A stretch of 9,751 nucleotides of DNA from Acidobacteriota bacterium (lineage in GTDB: Bacteria; Acidobacteriota; Terriglobia; UBA7540). Of this stretch, positions 1 through 6,274 are shown piece after piece. A model generated the notes under the pieces. That model was given only the letters and a program-made list of their open reading frames with translations. It was not told the DNA's origin and made no database searches. The translations under genes and the position numbers were made by a program. The stretch spans positions 1 through 9,751 of the forward strand of contig JAKAWN010000256.1 of the NCBI GenBank assembly GCA_021827245.1, written 5' to 3'. How positions within the stretch are numbered: position 1 is the stretch's first letter; each line of letters starts with the position of its first letter.

Positions 1-76
1 GATTTTTTCTCCAATGCCCAACCGTGGCTTCGACCACGGATTCACCCAGTTCGGGCACGATGATTTTGGTCGGCAC
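1..76 (-). CDS. sucB: 2-oxoglutarate dehydrogenase E2, dihydrolipoyl succinyltransferase, N-terminal fragment
   Basis: Only the first 25 codons are present; the gene leaves the window at position 1. They read (M)PTKIIVPELGESVVEATV followed by a GHWRKN stretch, the typical start of the N-terminal lipoyl domain of SucB-type E2 proteins. E2 transfers the succinyl group from the E1-bound intermediate to CoA and forms the core of the 2-oxoglutarate dehydrogenase complex in the cytoplasm. The chosen start is GTG at 76-74, because AGGAGGG at 90-84 sits 7 bases upstream and the residues after it match the family start. An in-frame ATG at 106-104 would add ten residues but has no good ribosome site. 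The gene overlaps the end of sucA by 35 bases in another frame, so the two are almost certainly cotranscribed and may be translationally coupled. The domain could in principle belong to another 2-oxoacid dehydrogenase E2, but adjacency to sucA makes SucB by far the likeliest. Confidence 0.88.
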   Translation of the reverse strand, partial: MPTKIIVPELGESVVEATVGHWRKN

Positions 77-2903
77 GATTTTTCCCTCCTGAGCTGTCCG
101 CGACATTTTCGACTAAAACCATATCTTCCTCGCGCTGGGCCAATCTTGCGCTGAAGGTCTGCTGAACGATGGCCTCCTGGTTAAGTGCATGCCGCGCGCC
201 AGAGCCCTCCGCCGGACTCGAGCTTCGCGAGCGGCCAATGTAACGGAGTGGCCAGCGATTGCGGACCAGGTTGCTGAGCATGGGCCGTAGGAATTCCCAT
301 GCCCCCATGTTCTCCGGTTCTTCCTGGACCCACACGACTTCCTGTAGTCTCGGGTAGCGCTCCAGCACTTGCCGTACTTCGTCGATGCGAAATGGATAAA
401 GTTGTTCAATCCGGCAAATGGCGATGTTGGTTTTCTTTTGGCGATACTCGCTGGTTACCAGATCAACATAAATTTTGCCGCTACAGAGGACCAGCCGCCG
501 GATTTCATCGACCCTCTGGCTGGCATCGGCATCATCAATCACCGCCTGCCAGCTCCCTTCGGCCAAATCGCGAGGAGATGAAGCGACCAGTGGGTGGCGC
601 AGCAGGCTTTTGGGAGTCATCACGATCAGCGGCAGGGGATCAACCTTCAGCAACAACGCTTGCCGTCGCAGCAAGTGAAAATACTGCGCCGCGGTCGTGC
701 AGTTCGTAACTCGAAGGTTTGTCCCTGCTGCCAACTGGAGGAATCGCTCCGGACGCCCGCTGGAATGGTCGGGTCCTTGACCCTCGAACCCATGGGGCAG
801 CAACATGACCAGGGAGGGAGTCAGGCCCCATTTCGCCCTAGCCGAAACTACGAATTCGTCGATCATCACCTGGGCGCCGTTGATGAAGTCTCCATATTGC
901 GCTTCCCAGATAACCAGCCGGCTGGGTTCCTGCAAGCTATAGCCGTATTCGAATCCCACCACTGCGTTTTCGGTCAGCGGGGTGTTATGGATTTCAAAGG
1001 CCGCCTTGGCTTGCGCCAGAGCCTGCAGGGGAATATATTTCTGTCCACTGTTGACGTCGTGAAGGACGGCATGTCGCTGGCTGAACGTCCCTCGCTCGAC
1101 GTCTTCTCCGGTCATCCGAATAGCCGTGCCGTCCTCGAGGATTGAAGCAAGCGCCAGTTCCTCCGCGGTAGCCCAGTCGATCGTTTTCGCATCAGGATCA
1201 TCCAGAACTTTCGCTCTCCGGCTTCGGGCACGTTCCAGTTTGCGATGAACGCTAAATCCCTCAGGCAATTGCAAAAGGCTCCGGTTGAGCGCACGCAACG
1301 TCTCAAGCGGCACAGCGGTCTTCGCCTGGCGGGCGGCGCCGGGAGGTGGTGGTTCGGGCGGTTCCTCGGCCAGTTTTTCAGCAGGTTTCAGTGATTCAAG
1401 AACCTGCTGAAGGTGAGCCATCCTTTCCCGGATAAGTTCTTCCGTCCGGTTCAAGTCAACAATGCCGCGCTTGATGAGAGTGCTAGCCCACCGTTCCCGC
1501 ACCGTGGGATGTTTTGCGATCTTTTCATAGAGGAGCGGCTGGGTGAAGCTTGGTTCATCGCCCTCGTTGTGTCCGTAGCGCCGGTATCCGAGCAAGTCGA
1601 TGACGAAATCTTTCCCGAACTTGGCGCGATAAGCAAAAGCCAGACGGGCCACCTCGATGCACGCCAGGGGATCGTCGGCATTCACGTGGACCAGGGGTAC
1701 TTTGAAGCCGCGCGCCAGGCCGCTGGCATAGATTGAACTGCGATATTCCTCTGCCGTCGTTGTATAGCCCAACTGGTTGTCCGCGATGATGTGGATGGTT
1801 CCTCCTGTTCCATAACCGGGCAGCCGGTAGAAGTTGAGAGTCTCTGCCACAACACCCTGGCCCGAAAAGGCCGCATCGCCGTGGATCAGGATCGGCAGGG
1901 TGCGCGCAGGATTGAAGACGGGCGGACCTTTCTTATCCATCACGGTGCCTGCCGCCCGCGCCATGCCTTCCGCCACGGGATTGACCGCTTCCAGGTGGCT
2001 CGGATTGGGAGGCATGGTTATGACGAGATCGACAGCCTGGCCGCCATTAATCGCGCGCCGGGCTCCCAAGTGGTATTTCACGTCACCGGTCCACCCGAGG
2101 TCTTCGCGGAAGTTGCGTGCCTGCACCGGGTCCTTGAAGATGGCCAGAATTTCCGCATAAGGCTTGTGCAAAATATGCGCCAGCACGTTCAGGCGCGCGC
2201 GGTGGGCCATGCCGATCAGGACGTTGCGCACGCTGGCCTCGGCTGCGCCGCCGACCAGTTCGTCCAGGATGGGAATCAGCATGTCGAGGCCTTCAACTGA
2301 AAAGCGGGTCTTCCCCGGAAAGGTGCGATGCAGGAAATGTTCAAAGACTTCCACTTGCGTCAGTCGTTCGAGCAGGGCGTTGGCGTCCACCGGATCGTTC
2401 GGATCGCGGAAACGCCGGGACTCGGCTGCCTCGTGCAGCCATTGCCGTTCTTCAGGATGGCGCAAGTGAGCGTAATCGTATCCGGTGGAAGAGCAGTAAA
2501 TCTGGCGCAGCGCCTGGATGACCTCCAGCGCGTTCTTCTTGCCTGCGGCAATCGGGCCCACGATCAAGGTGGCGGGAAGACTGCGCAGATCGTCTTCACT
2601 GACGCCGTGAGATTCCGGGCGCAACGAGTAATCTCCCTGAGGTTCGCTCCCCAGCGGGTCGATCTGTGCGTCCATTTGGCCGAACTTCCGGATCGACTCC
2701 GCAAGATTGACCGCGCCAACGATCTTATCGATCTGGCCGGTGGGCGACGCTTCCGGGGATGGTTGAAATTCTTCAGGAGGGCTCCAATGCTCAAAGTAGG
2801 CCCGCGTACCTGCATCAACAGAATTAGGATTCGCGAGATATCTTTCGTATAATTCCAGGACGTAACCGAGATTAACACCCTGGAAATCCGTTCCTGTATT
2901 CAT
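42..2903 (-). CDS. sucA: 2-oxoglutarate dehydrogenase E1 component (thiamine diphosphate-dependent)
   Basis: E1 of the TCA-cycle 2-oxoglutarate dehydrogenase complex: it decarboxylates 2-oxoglutarate with thiamine diphosphate and passes the succinyl group to the E2 lipoyl arm. Numbered from ATG 2903 (953 residues; E. coli SucA has 933), it shows the N-terminal E1o motif FQGVNLGYVLELYERY at about 7-22, HRARLN near 234, the thiamine-diphosphate-binding segment GDAAFSGQG...LN at about 342-358 with DNQLGYTT at 375-382, GYRRYGHNEGDEP near 439-451, a proline-rich linker near 512-522, and the pyrimidine-binding half with GEDVERGTFSQRHAV (599-613), WEAQYGDFINGAQ (666-678) and PHGFEGQGPDHSSGR (703-717). 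ENMGAWEF lies near the C terminus. The frame stays open to an ATG at 3017, adding 38 residues. ATG 2903 is preferred: AGGA lies 7 bases upstream, the E1o motif normally sits near the N terminus, and the ATG at 3017 abuts a G-run and a strong palindrome. The 3' end overlaps sucB. Confidence 0.95.
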   Translation of the reverse strand: MNTGTDFQGVNLGYVLELYERYLANPNSVDAGTRAYFEHWSPPEEFQPSPEASPTGQIDKIVGAVNLAESIRKFGQMDAQIDPLGSEPQGDYSLRPESHGVSEDDLRSLPATLIVGPIAAGKKNALEVIQALRQIYCSSTGYDYAHLRHPEERQWLHEAAESRRFRDPNDPVDANALLERLTQVEVFEHFLHRTFPGKTRFSVEGLDMLIPILDELVGGAAEASVRNVLIGMAHRARLNVLAHILHKPYAEILAIFKDPVQARNFREDLGWTGDVKYHLGARRAINGGQAVDLVITMPPNPSHLEAVNPVAEGMARAAGTVMDKKGPPVFNPARTLPILIHGDAAFSGQGVVAETLNFYRLPGYGTGGTIHIIADNQLGYTTTAEEYRSSIYASGLARGFKVPLVHVNADDPLACIEVARLAFAYRAKFGKDFVIDLLGYRRYGHNEGDEPSFTQPLLYEKIAKHPTVRERWASTLIKRGIVDLNRTEELIRERMAHLQQVLESLKPAEKLAEEPPEPPPPGAARQAKTAVPLETLRALNRSLLQLPEGFSVHRKLERARSRRAKVLDDPDAKTIDWATAEELALASILEDGTAIRMTGEDVERGTFSQRHAVLHDVNSGQKYIPLQALAQAKAAFEIHNTPLTENAVVGFEYGYSLQEPSRLVIWEAQYGDFINGAQVMIDEFVVSARAKWGLTPSLVMLLPHGFEGQGPDHSSGRPERFLQLAAGTNLRVTNCTTAAQYFHLLRRQALLLKVDPLPLIVMTPKSLLRHPLVASSPRDLAEGSWQAVIDDADASQRVDEIRRLVLCSGKIYVDLVTSEYRQKKTNIAICRIEQLYPFRIDEVRQVLERYPRLQEVVWVQEEPENMGAWEFLRPMLSNLVRNRWPLRYIGRSRSSSPAEGSGARHALNQEAIVQQTFSARLAQREEDMVLVENVADSSGGKNRADQNHRARTG
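84..90 (-). promoter_or_regulatory. Ribosome binding site of sucB inside sucA
   Basis: AGGAGGG on the minus strand, 7 bases before the GTG at 76. It lies inside the last codons of sucA and decides the sucB start in favour of GTG over the upstream in-frame ATG. Confidence 0.75.
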
Positions 2904-3023
2904 AATCTCATCCTGGGCGAATGCCAGCCGCGCCGAGATTTCTCCGGGTGCGCCAGGCGGCTGCGGAAAGATTTCATGAGGGGCTATTGGTCGCCCAAAA
3001 ACGTTATATTTCCCCATCCCCCT

Positions 3024-3037
3024 GGCCGGTGCCGGCC
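3024..3037. repeat. GC-rich palindrome upstream of sucA
   Basis: GGCCGGTGCCGGCC, perfect 6-base arms around TG, just upstream of the longest possible sucA start at 3017. It could be an operator or a hairpin in the sucA leader. Its left part is repeated in inverted form at 3084-3092. Function unknown. Confidence 0.4.
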
Positions 3038-3135
3038 CAGCACCAATAGATTAACACTGCAGATGACGAACTGCCCACCTTAAGGCACCGGCAAGAGACT
3101 TACGATGCTAATTTGCCAACTTGTGTAAACCTGTC

Positions 3136-3164
3136 TTGCACTTCAGCGTGCGAAGATTTACATT
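3136..3164 (+). promoter_or_regulatory. Candidate sigma70-type promoter for the fuconate dehydratase gene
   Basis: TTGCAC at 3136-3141 and TACATT at 3159-3164, separated by exactly 17 bases, about 50 bases before the start codon. The match to consensus is partial (3/6 and 4/6), so this is tentative. The spacer region also shows a short GCAC...GTGC dyad that could be an operator half-site pair. Confidence 0.3.
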
Positions 3165-3201
3165 CCTGGGGTTGGATTCTCAAAGAGTAATCACTTGGAT
3201 T

Positions 3202-3207
3202 GAGGTG
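3202..3207 (+). promoter_or_regulatory. Ribosome binding site deciding the start at 3215
   Basis: GAGGTG, complementary to the 16S anti-Shine-Dalgarno core, 7 bases before ATG 3215. It favours that ATG over the in-frame TTG at 3200, whose first codons would be this site itself. Confidence 0.65.
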
Positions 3208-3214
3208 GAGCTTA

Positions 3215-4555
3215 ATGACCATTACCGATGTCGTTGTCCGCGATGTTCGATTCCCAACCTCACGGACACTTGCAGGTTCTGACGCTATGCATACGGCTCC
3301 AGACTATTCTGCTGCGTATGTGGTGCTGAAGACGGACAGCCCGGCAGGGCTGGAGGGCCATGGGCTGACTTTTACTTGCGGTCGTGGGACGGAAGTAGTG
3401 GTGGCGGCGATCGAAGCTCTCAAGCCCTTTGTTCTTGCCAGGCAATTGGAATCGATTACCTCAAACATGAAATCATTCTGGCGCAGCGTGACCAGCGACG
3501 GGCAGCTCCGATGGATCGGCCCGGAAAAAGGCGCCATCCACCTGGCTACGGGTGCATTGGTCAACGCTGTGTGGGACCTCTATGCCAAAGCGGAACGGAA
3601 ACCAGTGTGGAAGCTTCTGCTGGACATGACACCGGAACAGCTTGTGGCGGTCATCGATTTTCGATACATCGCCGATGCGCTCAAGCCCGAAGAAGCGCTG
3701 GAAATCCTGCGGAGGAATCTACCTACCCGTGCGGCGCGCGAAGCAGAGATGCTCGAGCTGGGTTTCCCGGCCTATACCACTTCGGCGGCCTGGCTCGGCT
3801 ATACCGAAGAGAAGTTGCGGCAACTTTGCCGCGAGGCCATTGCCCAAGGCTGGACGCACTTCAAGATGAAAGTGGGCGCCAACATTGAAGACGACGTCCG
3901 CCGCGCAACCCTGATCCGCGAGGAGATCGGGTGGGACCGGAAGCTGATGATGGACGCCAACCAGGTGTGGGGCGTGGATGAAGCCATCGCGAATATGAAG
4001 GTCCTGGCAAGGTTCAAGCCCTGGTGGATTGAAGAGCCGACGAGCCCCGATGACGTACTGGGCCATGCCCGTATTGCCAAGGCGATAGCGCCCATCGGAG
4101 TGGCAACCGGAGAGCAGTGCCAGAATCGCGTGATCTTCAAGCAGCTTTTCCAGGCGCAGGCCATCAAGTTCTGCCAGATTGACAGTTGCCGTGTGGGCAG
4201 CATCAACGAGATCCTCTCAATTTTGTTGATGGCTGCGAAGTTTGGAGTTCCTGTCTGCCCGCACGCGGGAGGCGTCGGTTTGTGCGAGTATGTGCAGCAC
4301 CTGGCGATATTCGATTACATCGCCATTTCGGCCTCACTCGAAAACCGGATTCTGGAATATGTCGATCACCTGCACGAGCACTTTATCGATCCTGTGGTGA
4401 TCAAGAACGGCCGCTACATGCCGCCGTCTGCCCCGGGTTACAGCATCACGATGAAGGCAAGATCCCTCGAGCAGTTTGAGTTCCCCAAGGGCGCGGCCTG
4501 GAGATCGTGGGGGGAAACATGCGCGTCATCGGGGAGGCGGGAAGCGAGGGAGTAA
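3215..4555 (+). CDS. fucD: L-fuconate dehydratase (enolase superfamily, mandelate racemase subgroup)
   Basis: Predicted to remove water from L-fuconate to give 2-keto-3-deoxy-L-fuconate in the non-phosphorylating L-fucose pathway; Mg2+-dependent, cytoplasmic. The 446-residue protein has the enolase-type N-terminal capping domain followed by a beta/alpha barrel. Key residues, numbered from ATG 3215: KMK lysines K217 and K219 (proton abstraction), metal ligands D247 (DANQVW), E273 (EEPTSPDD) and E300 (GEQCQNR), and the D323-H350 dyad (QIDSCR and CPHAGG). Spacing and context agree almost residue for residue with the characterised Xanthomonas FucD and with human ENOSF1 as I remember them. The last roughly 15 residues (WGETCASSGRREARE) are not family-like and may be a drifted tail. 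Upstream sucA is divergent; the next gene downstream is convergent; no other fucose gene (lactonase, KDF dehydrogenase, aldolase, transporter) is in the window. A related sugar-acid dehydratase specificity cannot be excluded. Confidence 0.87.
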   Translation: MTITDVVVRDVRFPTSRTLAGSDAMHTAPDYSAAYVVLKTDSPAGLEGHGLTFTCGRGTEVVVAAIEALKPFVLARQLESITSNMKSFWRSVTSDGQLRWIGPEKGAIHLATGALVNAVWDLYAKAERKPVWKLLLDMTPEQLVAVIDFRYIADALKPEEALEILRRNLPTRAAREAEMLELGFPAYTTSAAWLGYTEEKLRQLCREAIAQGWTHFKMKVGANIEDDVRRATLIREEIGWDRKLMMDANQVWGVDEAIANMKVLARFKPWWIEEPTSPDDVLGHARIAKAIAPIGVATGEQCQNRVIFKQLFQAQAIKFCQIDSCRVGSINEILSILLMAAKFGVPVCPHAGGVGLCEYVQHLAIFDYIAISASLENRILEYVDHLHEHFIDPVVIKNGRYMPPSAPGYSITMKARSLEQFEFPKGAAWRSWGETCASSGRREARE

Positions 4556-4793
4556 TATTTACGCGCTGTCCGAGCAATCAACAACTATCGTGCGAATGTC
4601 GAGTTTCTGAAAACGCTGCCGATATCTAAAGTCTGTATTATCTAGAAGTTACAATTTTACTAAACGATTTGCGGTGAAAGTCCCAGAAATCCCATTTCGG
4701 GCGCTCGTACAGACTGTAGCCTACTTATGAAGCCTATCTTGCGCTGAGAATTCCTGCTCTCTTCCGCGCGCATGCATCTGTATCCCCCGAGCC
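4556..4793. other. Convergent intergenic region, no gene found
   Basis: The stretch between the 3' ends of the fuconate dehydratase gene and the DtxR-family gene. It is AT-richer than its flanks around 4620-4675. I see no strong stem followed by a T-tract, so no terminator can be assigned for either gene. A separated 7-base inverted pair AGTCTGT (4630-4636) / ACAGACT (4709-4715) is probably chance. A 36-codon frame from ATG 4519 to about 4629 has no family resemblance. Confidence 0.5.
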
Positions 4794-5468
4794 TCAGGCG
4801 GACGCGGACTTGCTTTTCCGGCCAGCGACCCAGATCTTTCTTGCTGCGGCCTCGCCCAGGCTGGCGGGTTTGCTCCCCAGGAGCAGGCTCAAGGTTCCAT
4901 CGCAGTTGCGGCTGATGACTTCCAACTGGACCCCCGGCCGGATGCCCAGCCGGTCAAAATACTCCAGCAACTTGCGGTCGCGCTCGTGCACGCTGTCGAT
5001 CCGCACCTGCGAGCCGGGCGCGGTTTCCCACAGTTGTTCCAGGCCCAGCTTGCGCCGCTCGGCCGCGCTCTTATTGATCCGGTTGCCGTGGGGGCAAGCT
5101 CCATTCGGTCCCAGCTTTTCGATCAGCCGGGCTTCCAGGTCCTCTGAAACGGAGTGTTCCAGCCGTTCCGCCTCTTCGTGCACCTTATACCATTCCATGC
5201 CCAGCATCTCGTGCAGGAAGCGCTCGACCAGATGATGCCGGAAGCGCAGCCGGTCAGAGATCTTTCGCCCTTCAGCGGTCAGCGTGATTCGGCCCTTGCG
5301 GTCCACGTGGGCGAGTTTGTCCCGGCACAGCCGCCGGAGAGCCAGCGCAACCGCCGGCGGCGAAACGTCCAGCCAGCGCGCGATCGTGGCCGCGATGGCT
5401 GCGCCCTCCTCGGCCTCCGCTTCGGCAATGGCCTTCAGGTAATCCTCTTTCGAGACCGTCAGTTTCAT
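4794..5468 (-). CDS. DtxR/MntR-family metal-dependent transcriptional repressor
   Basis: A metal-activated DNA-binding repressor, likely controlling Mn or Fe uptake genes. The 224-residue protein has three parts: a winged helix-turn-helix at about 7-68 (DVSPPAVALALRRL recognition region near 34-47), a dimerisation and metal-binding domain at about 70-140 with RHHLVERFL and KVHEEAERLEHSVSEDLEARL, ending in the family signature CPHGNRI (125-131), and a C-terminal FeoA/SH3-like domain at about 148-215. By alignment from memory, D9, H78, E101, E104 and H105 fall on the MntR ligands Asp8, His77, Glu99, Glu102 and His103. Position 101 is Cys102 in DtxR, and position 9 is Met10. The MntR Glu11 position is K12 here. 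DtxR ancillary-site ligands correspond to H78, E82 and H97. Start ATG 5468 gives a normal family N terminus, though its ribosome site is weak. No transporter gene is adjacent, so its targets are unknown. Confidence 0.9.
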   Translation of the reverse strand: MKLTVSKEDYLKAIAEAEAEEGAAIAATIARWLDVSPPAVALALRRLCRDKLAHVDRKGRITLTAEGRKISDRLRFRHHLVERFLHEMLGMEWYKVHEEAERLEHSVSEDLEARLIEKLGPNGACPHGNRINKSAAERRKLGLEQLWETAPGSQVRIDSVHERDRKLLEYFDRLGIRPGVQLEVISRNCDGTLSLLLGSKPASLGEAAARKIWVAGRKSKSASA

Positions 5469-5509
5469 GCGCTTCTGTCTTTCAGGGTTCCAGCGTGGCG
5501 AACAGACTT

Positions 5510-5538
5510 ATTGTCCGCACGTCCCAAACAAAAAGCAA
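5510..5538 (-). promoter_or_regulatory. Candidate promoter of the DtxR-family gene
   Basis: On the minus strand, TTGCTT (5538-5533) and GACAAT (5515-5510) are 17 bases apart, about 40 bases before the ATG at 5468. The match to sigma70 consensus is weak (3/6 and 4/6). No clear MntR or DtxR operator palindrome overlaps it. Confidence 0.25.
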
Positions 5539-5925
5539 GCGCCCGCCACGTCGCCGCACAGGCCGCAAAACCGCGGTCGATGCGTCGTTCGCCGAAGCGT
5601 ACTGATGATATTGGCGGCATGGAAGTCAGCTCTAATGCCGATGGCGGCATGATTTGCGACGATGGAGACGCAGACATTGATTTTTGATTTCTACGATCAG
5701 CGAAGTTGAGCGGCGTAGAATGGCGTGACGCCGGAACCGCCCTGCCACAAGCCACATTGACCATCACAGCGGACTGGCGAAAATGAACCTCAATAAGCGC
5801 CTCTTGCTCAGCGAGGTAGCTGGCCCACCCAAGGCAAGCGTGGGCGCCATCTCCCACACGCGACCGTCGTTGAAGCCAGTTGGACGACGCCATCGCGCTT
5901 TTCGCAATTCCTCTCATCGGTACAT

Positions 5926-5958
5926 CCTTTATCAAATTCATTGGATCCTTTGATAAGG
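5926..5958. repeat. Imperfect inverted repeat in the intergenic region
   Basis: CCTTTATCAAA (5926-5936) faces TTTGATAAGG (5949-5958): ten paired bases with one bulged T and a 12-base loop. An outer GGTAC/GTACC pair (5919-5923 and 5973-5977) frames it. There is no T-run for a classical terminator. It may be an operator or a small repeat remnant. Confidence 0.45.
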
Positions 5959-6274
5959 AAGGTGGCACAAAAGTACCATTGACTTCCGTGCATGGGCCTC
6001 ATACTCTGAGAGCCAGAAGCGGAGTGTTTGGTCCTGCTCCATCCACTAGCCTGCCCGCTCTCTGTAGCCAGTAATTCTGTAAGTCGCCGCCCTGCCCGGT
6101 GTGTGAGAATCGTTTCCCAATAGTGATGGCAACTTCGTCAATTTGGGTCCAAGGCCCCCTTCGAGCCTTGCGCAGAATCGTTTCAGTTAATCAACATGTC
6201 CAATGGTGCGGAACTTGTTAAGGTCGCCGAACGGGTCAGGCAATCAGGGTGGATTCTACTTTTGAGATGGAACC

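Larger units (their letters stand above)
3018..3214. other. Divergent intergenic region between sucA and the fuconate dehydratase gene
   Basis: This region must hold promoters for both divergent genes. It contains the near-palindrome GGCCGGTGCCGGCC at 3024-3037 (6-base arms, 2-base loop). The 9-mer GCCGGTGCC at 3025-3033 recurs in inverted form (GGCACCGGC) at 3084-3092. A candidate promoter for the plus-strand gene is listed separately. I found no convincing promoter for sucA. If sucA starts at 2903, positions 2904-3017 are leader as well. Confidence 0.5.
5469..6274. other. About 800 bases without a convincing gene
   Basis: The longest minus-strand frame (5968-5465, 167 codons) ends in an ATGA overlap with the DtxR-family start, but its product has no recognisable family and an uneven composition; I do not call it a gene. 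Visible structure: TGGCGGCATG repeated at 5612-5621 and 5642-5651 (exact 30-base period); a 6-base stem ATGCCG/CGGCAT at 5635-5650; GCCCAC/GTGGGC at 5823-5845; a larger dyad at 5926-5958; CAAGGC/GCCTTG at 6150-6170; and AGAATCGTTTC repeated at 6106-6116 and 6174-6184. The region probably holds the DtxR-family promoter on the minus strand, the PAP2 gene promoter on the plus strand, and decayed or repeat-derived DNA between them. Confidence 0.5.

Noticed and set aside
1791..2300. 169-codon plus-strand frame inside sucA, and similar plus-strand frames at 594-1145 and 2328-2852
   Set aside because: All lie antisense to strongly conserved SucA segments and look like reverse-strand shadows.
4519..4629. 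36-codon frame with a G-rich upstream run at the end of the fuconate dehydratase gene
   Set aside because: Too short, no recognisable family, and a weak ribosome site.
4630..4715. AGTCTGT/ACAGACT inverted pair
   Set aside because: Seven bases separated by more than 70 bases in plain intergenic DNA is within chance expectation.
6150..6170. CAAGGC/GCCTTG stem as a terminator
   Set aside because: The stem is only 6 bases with a 9-base loop and no T-run, and no gene ends just upstream on either strand.
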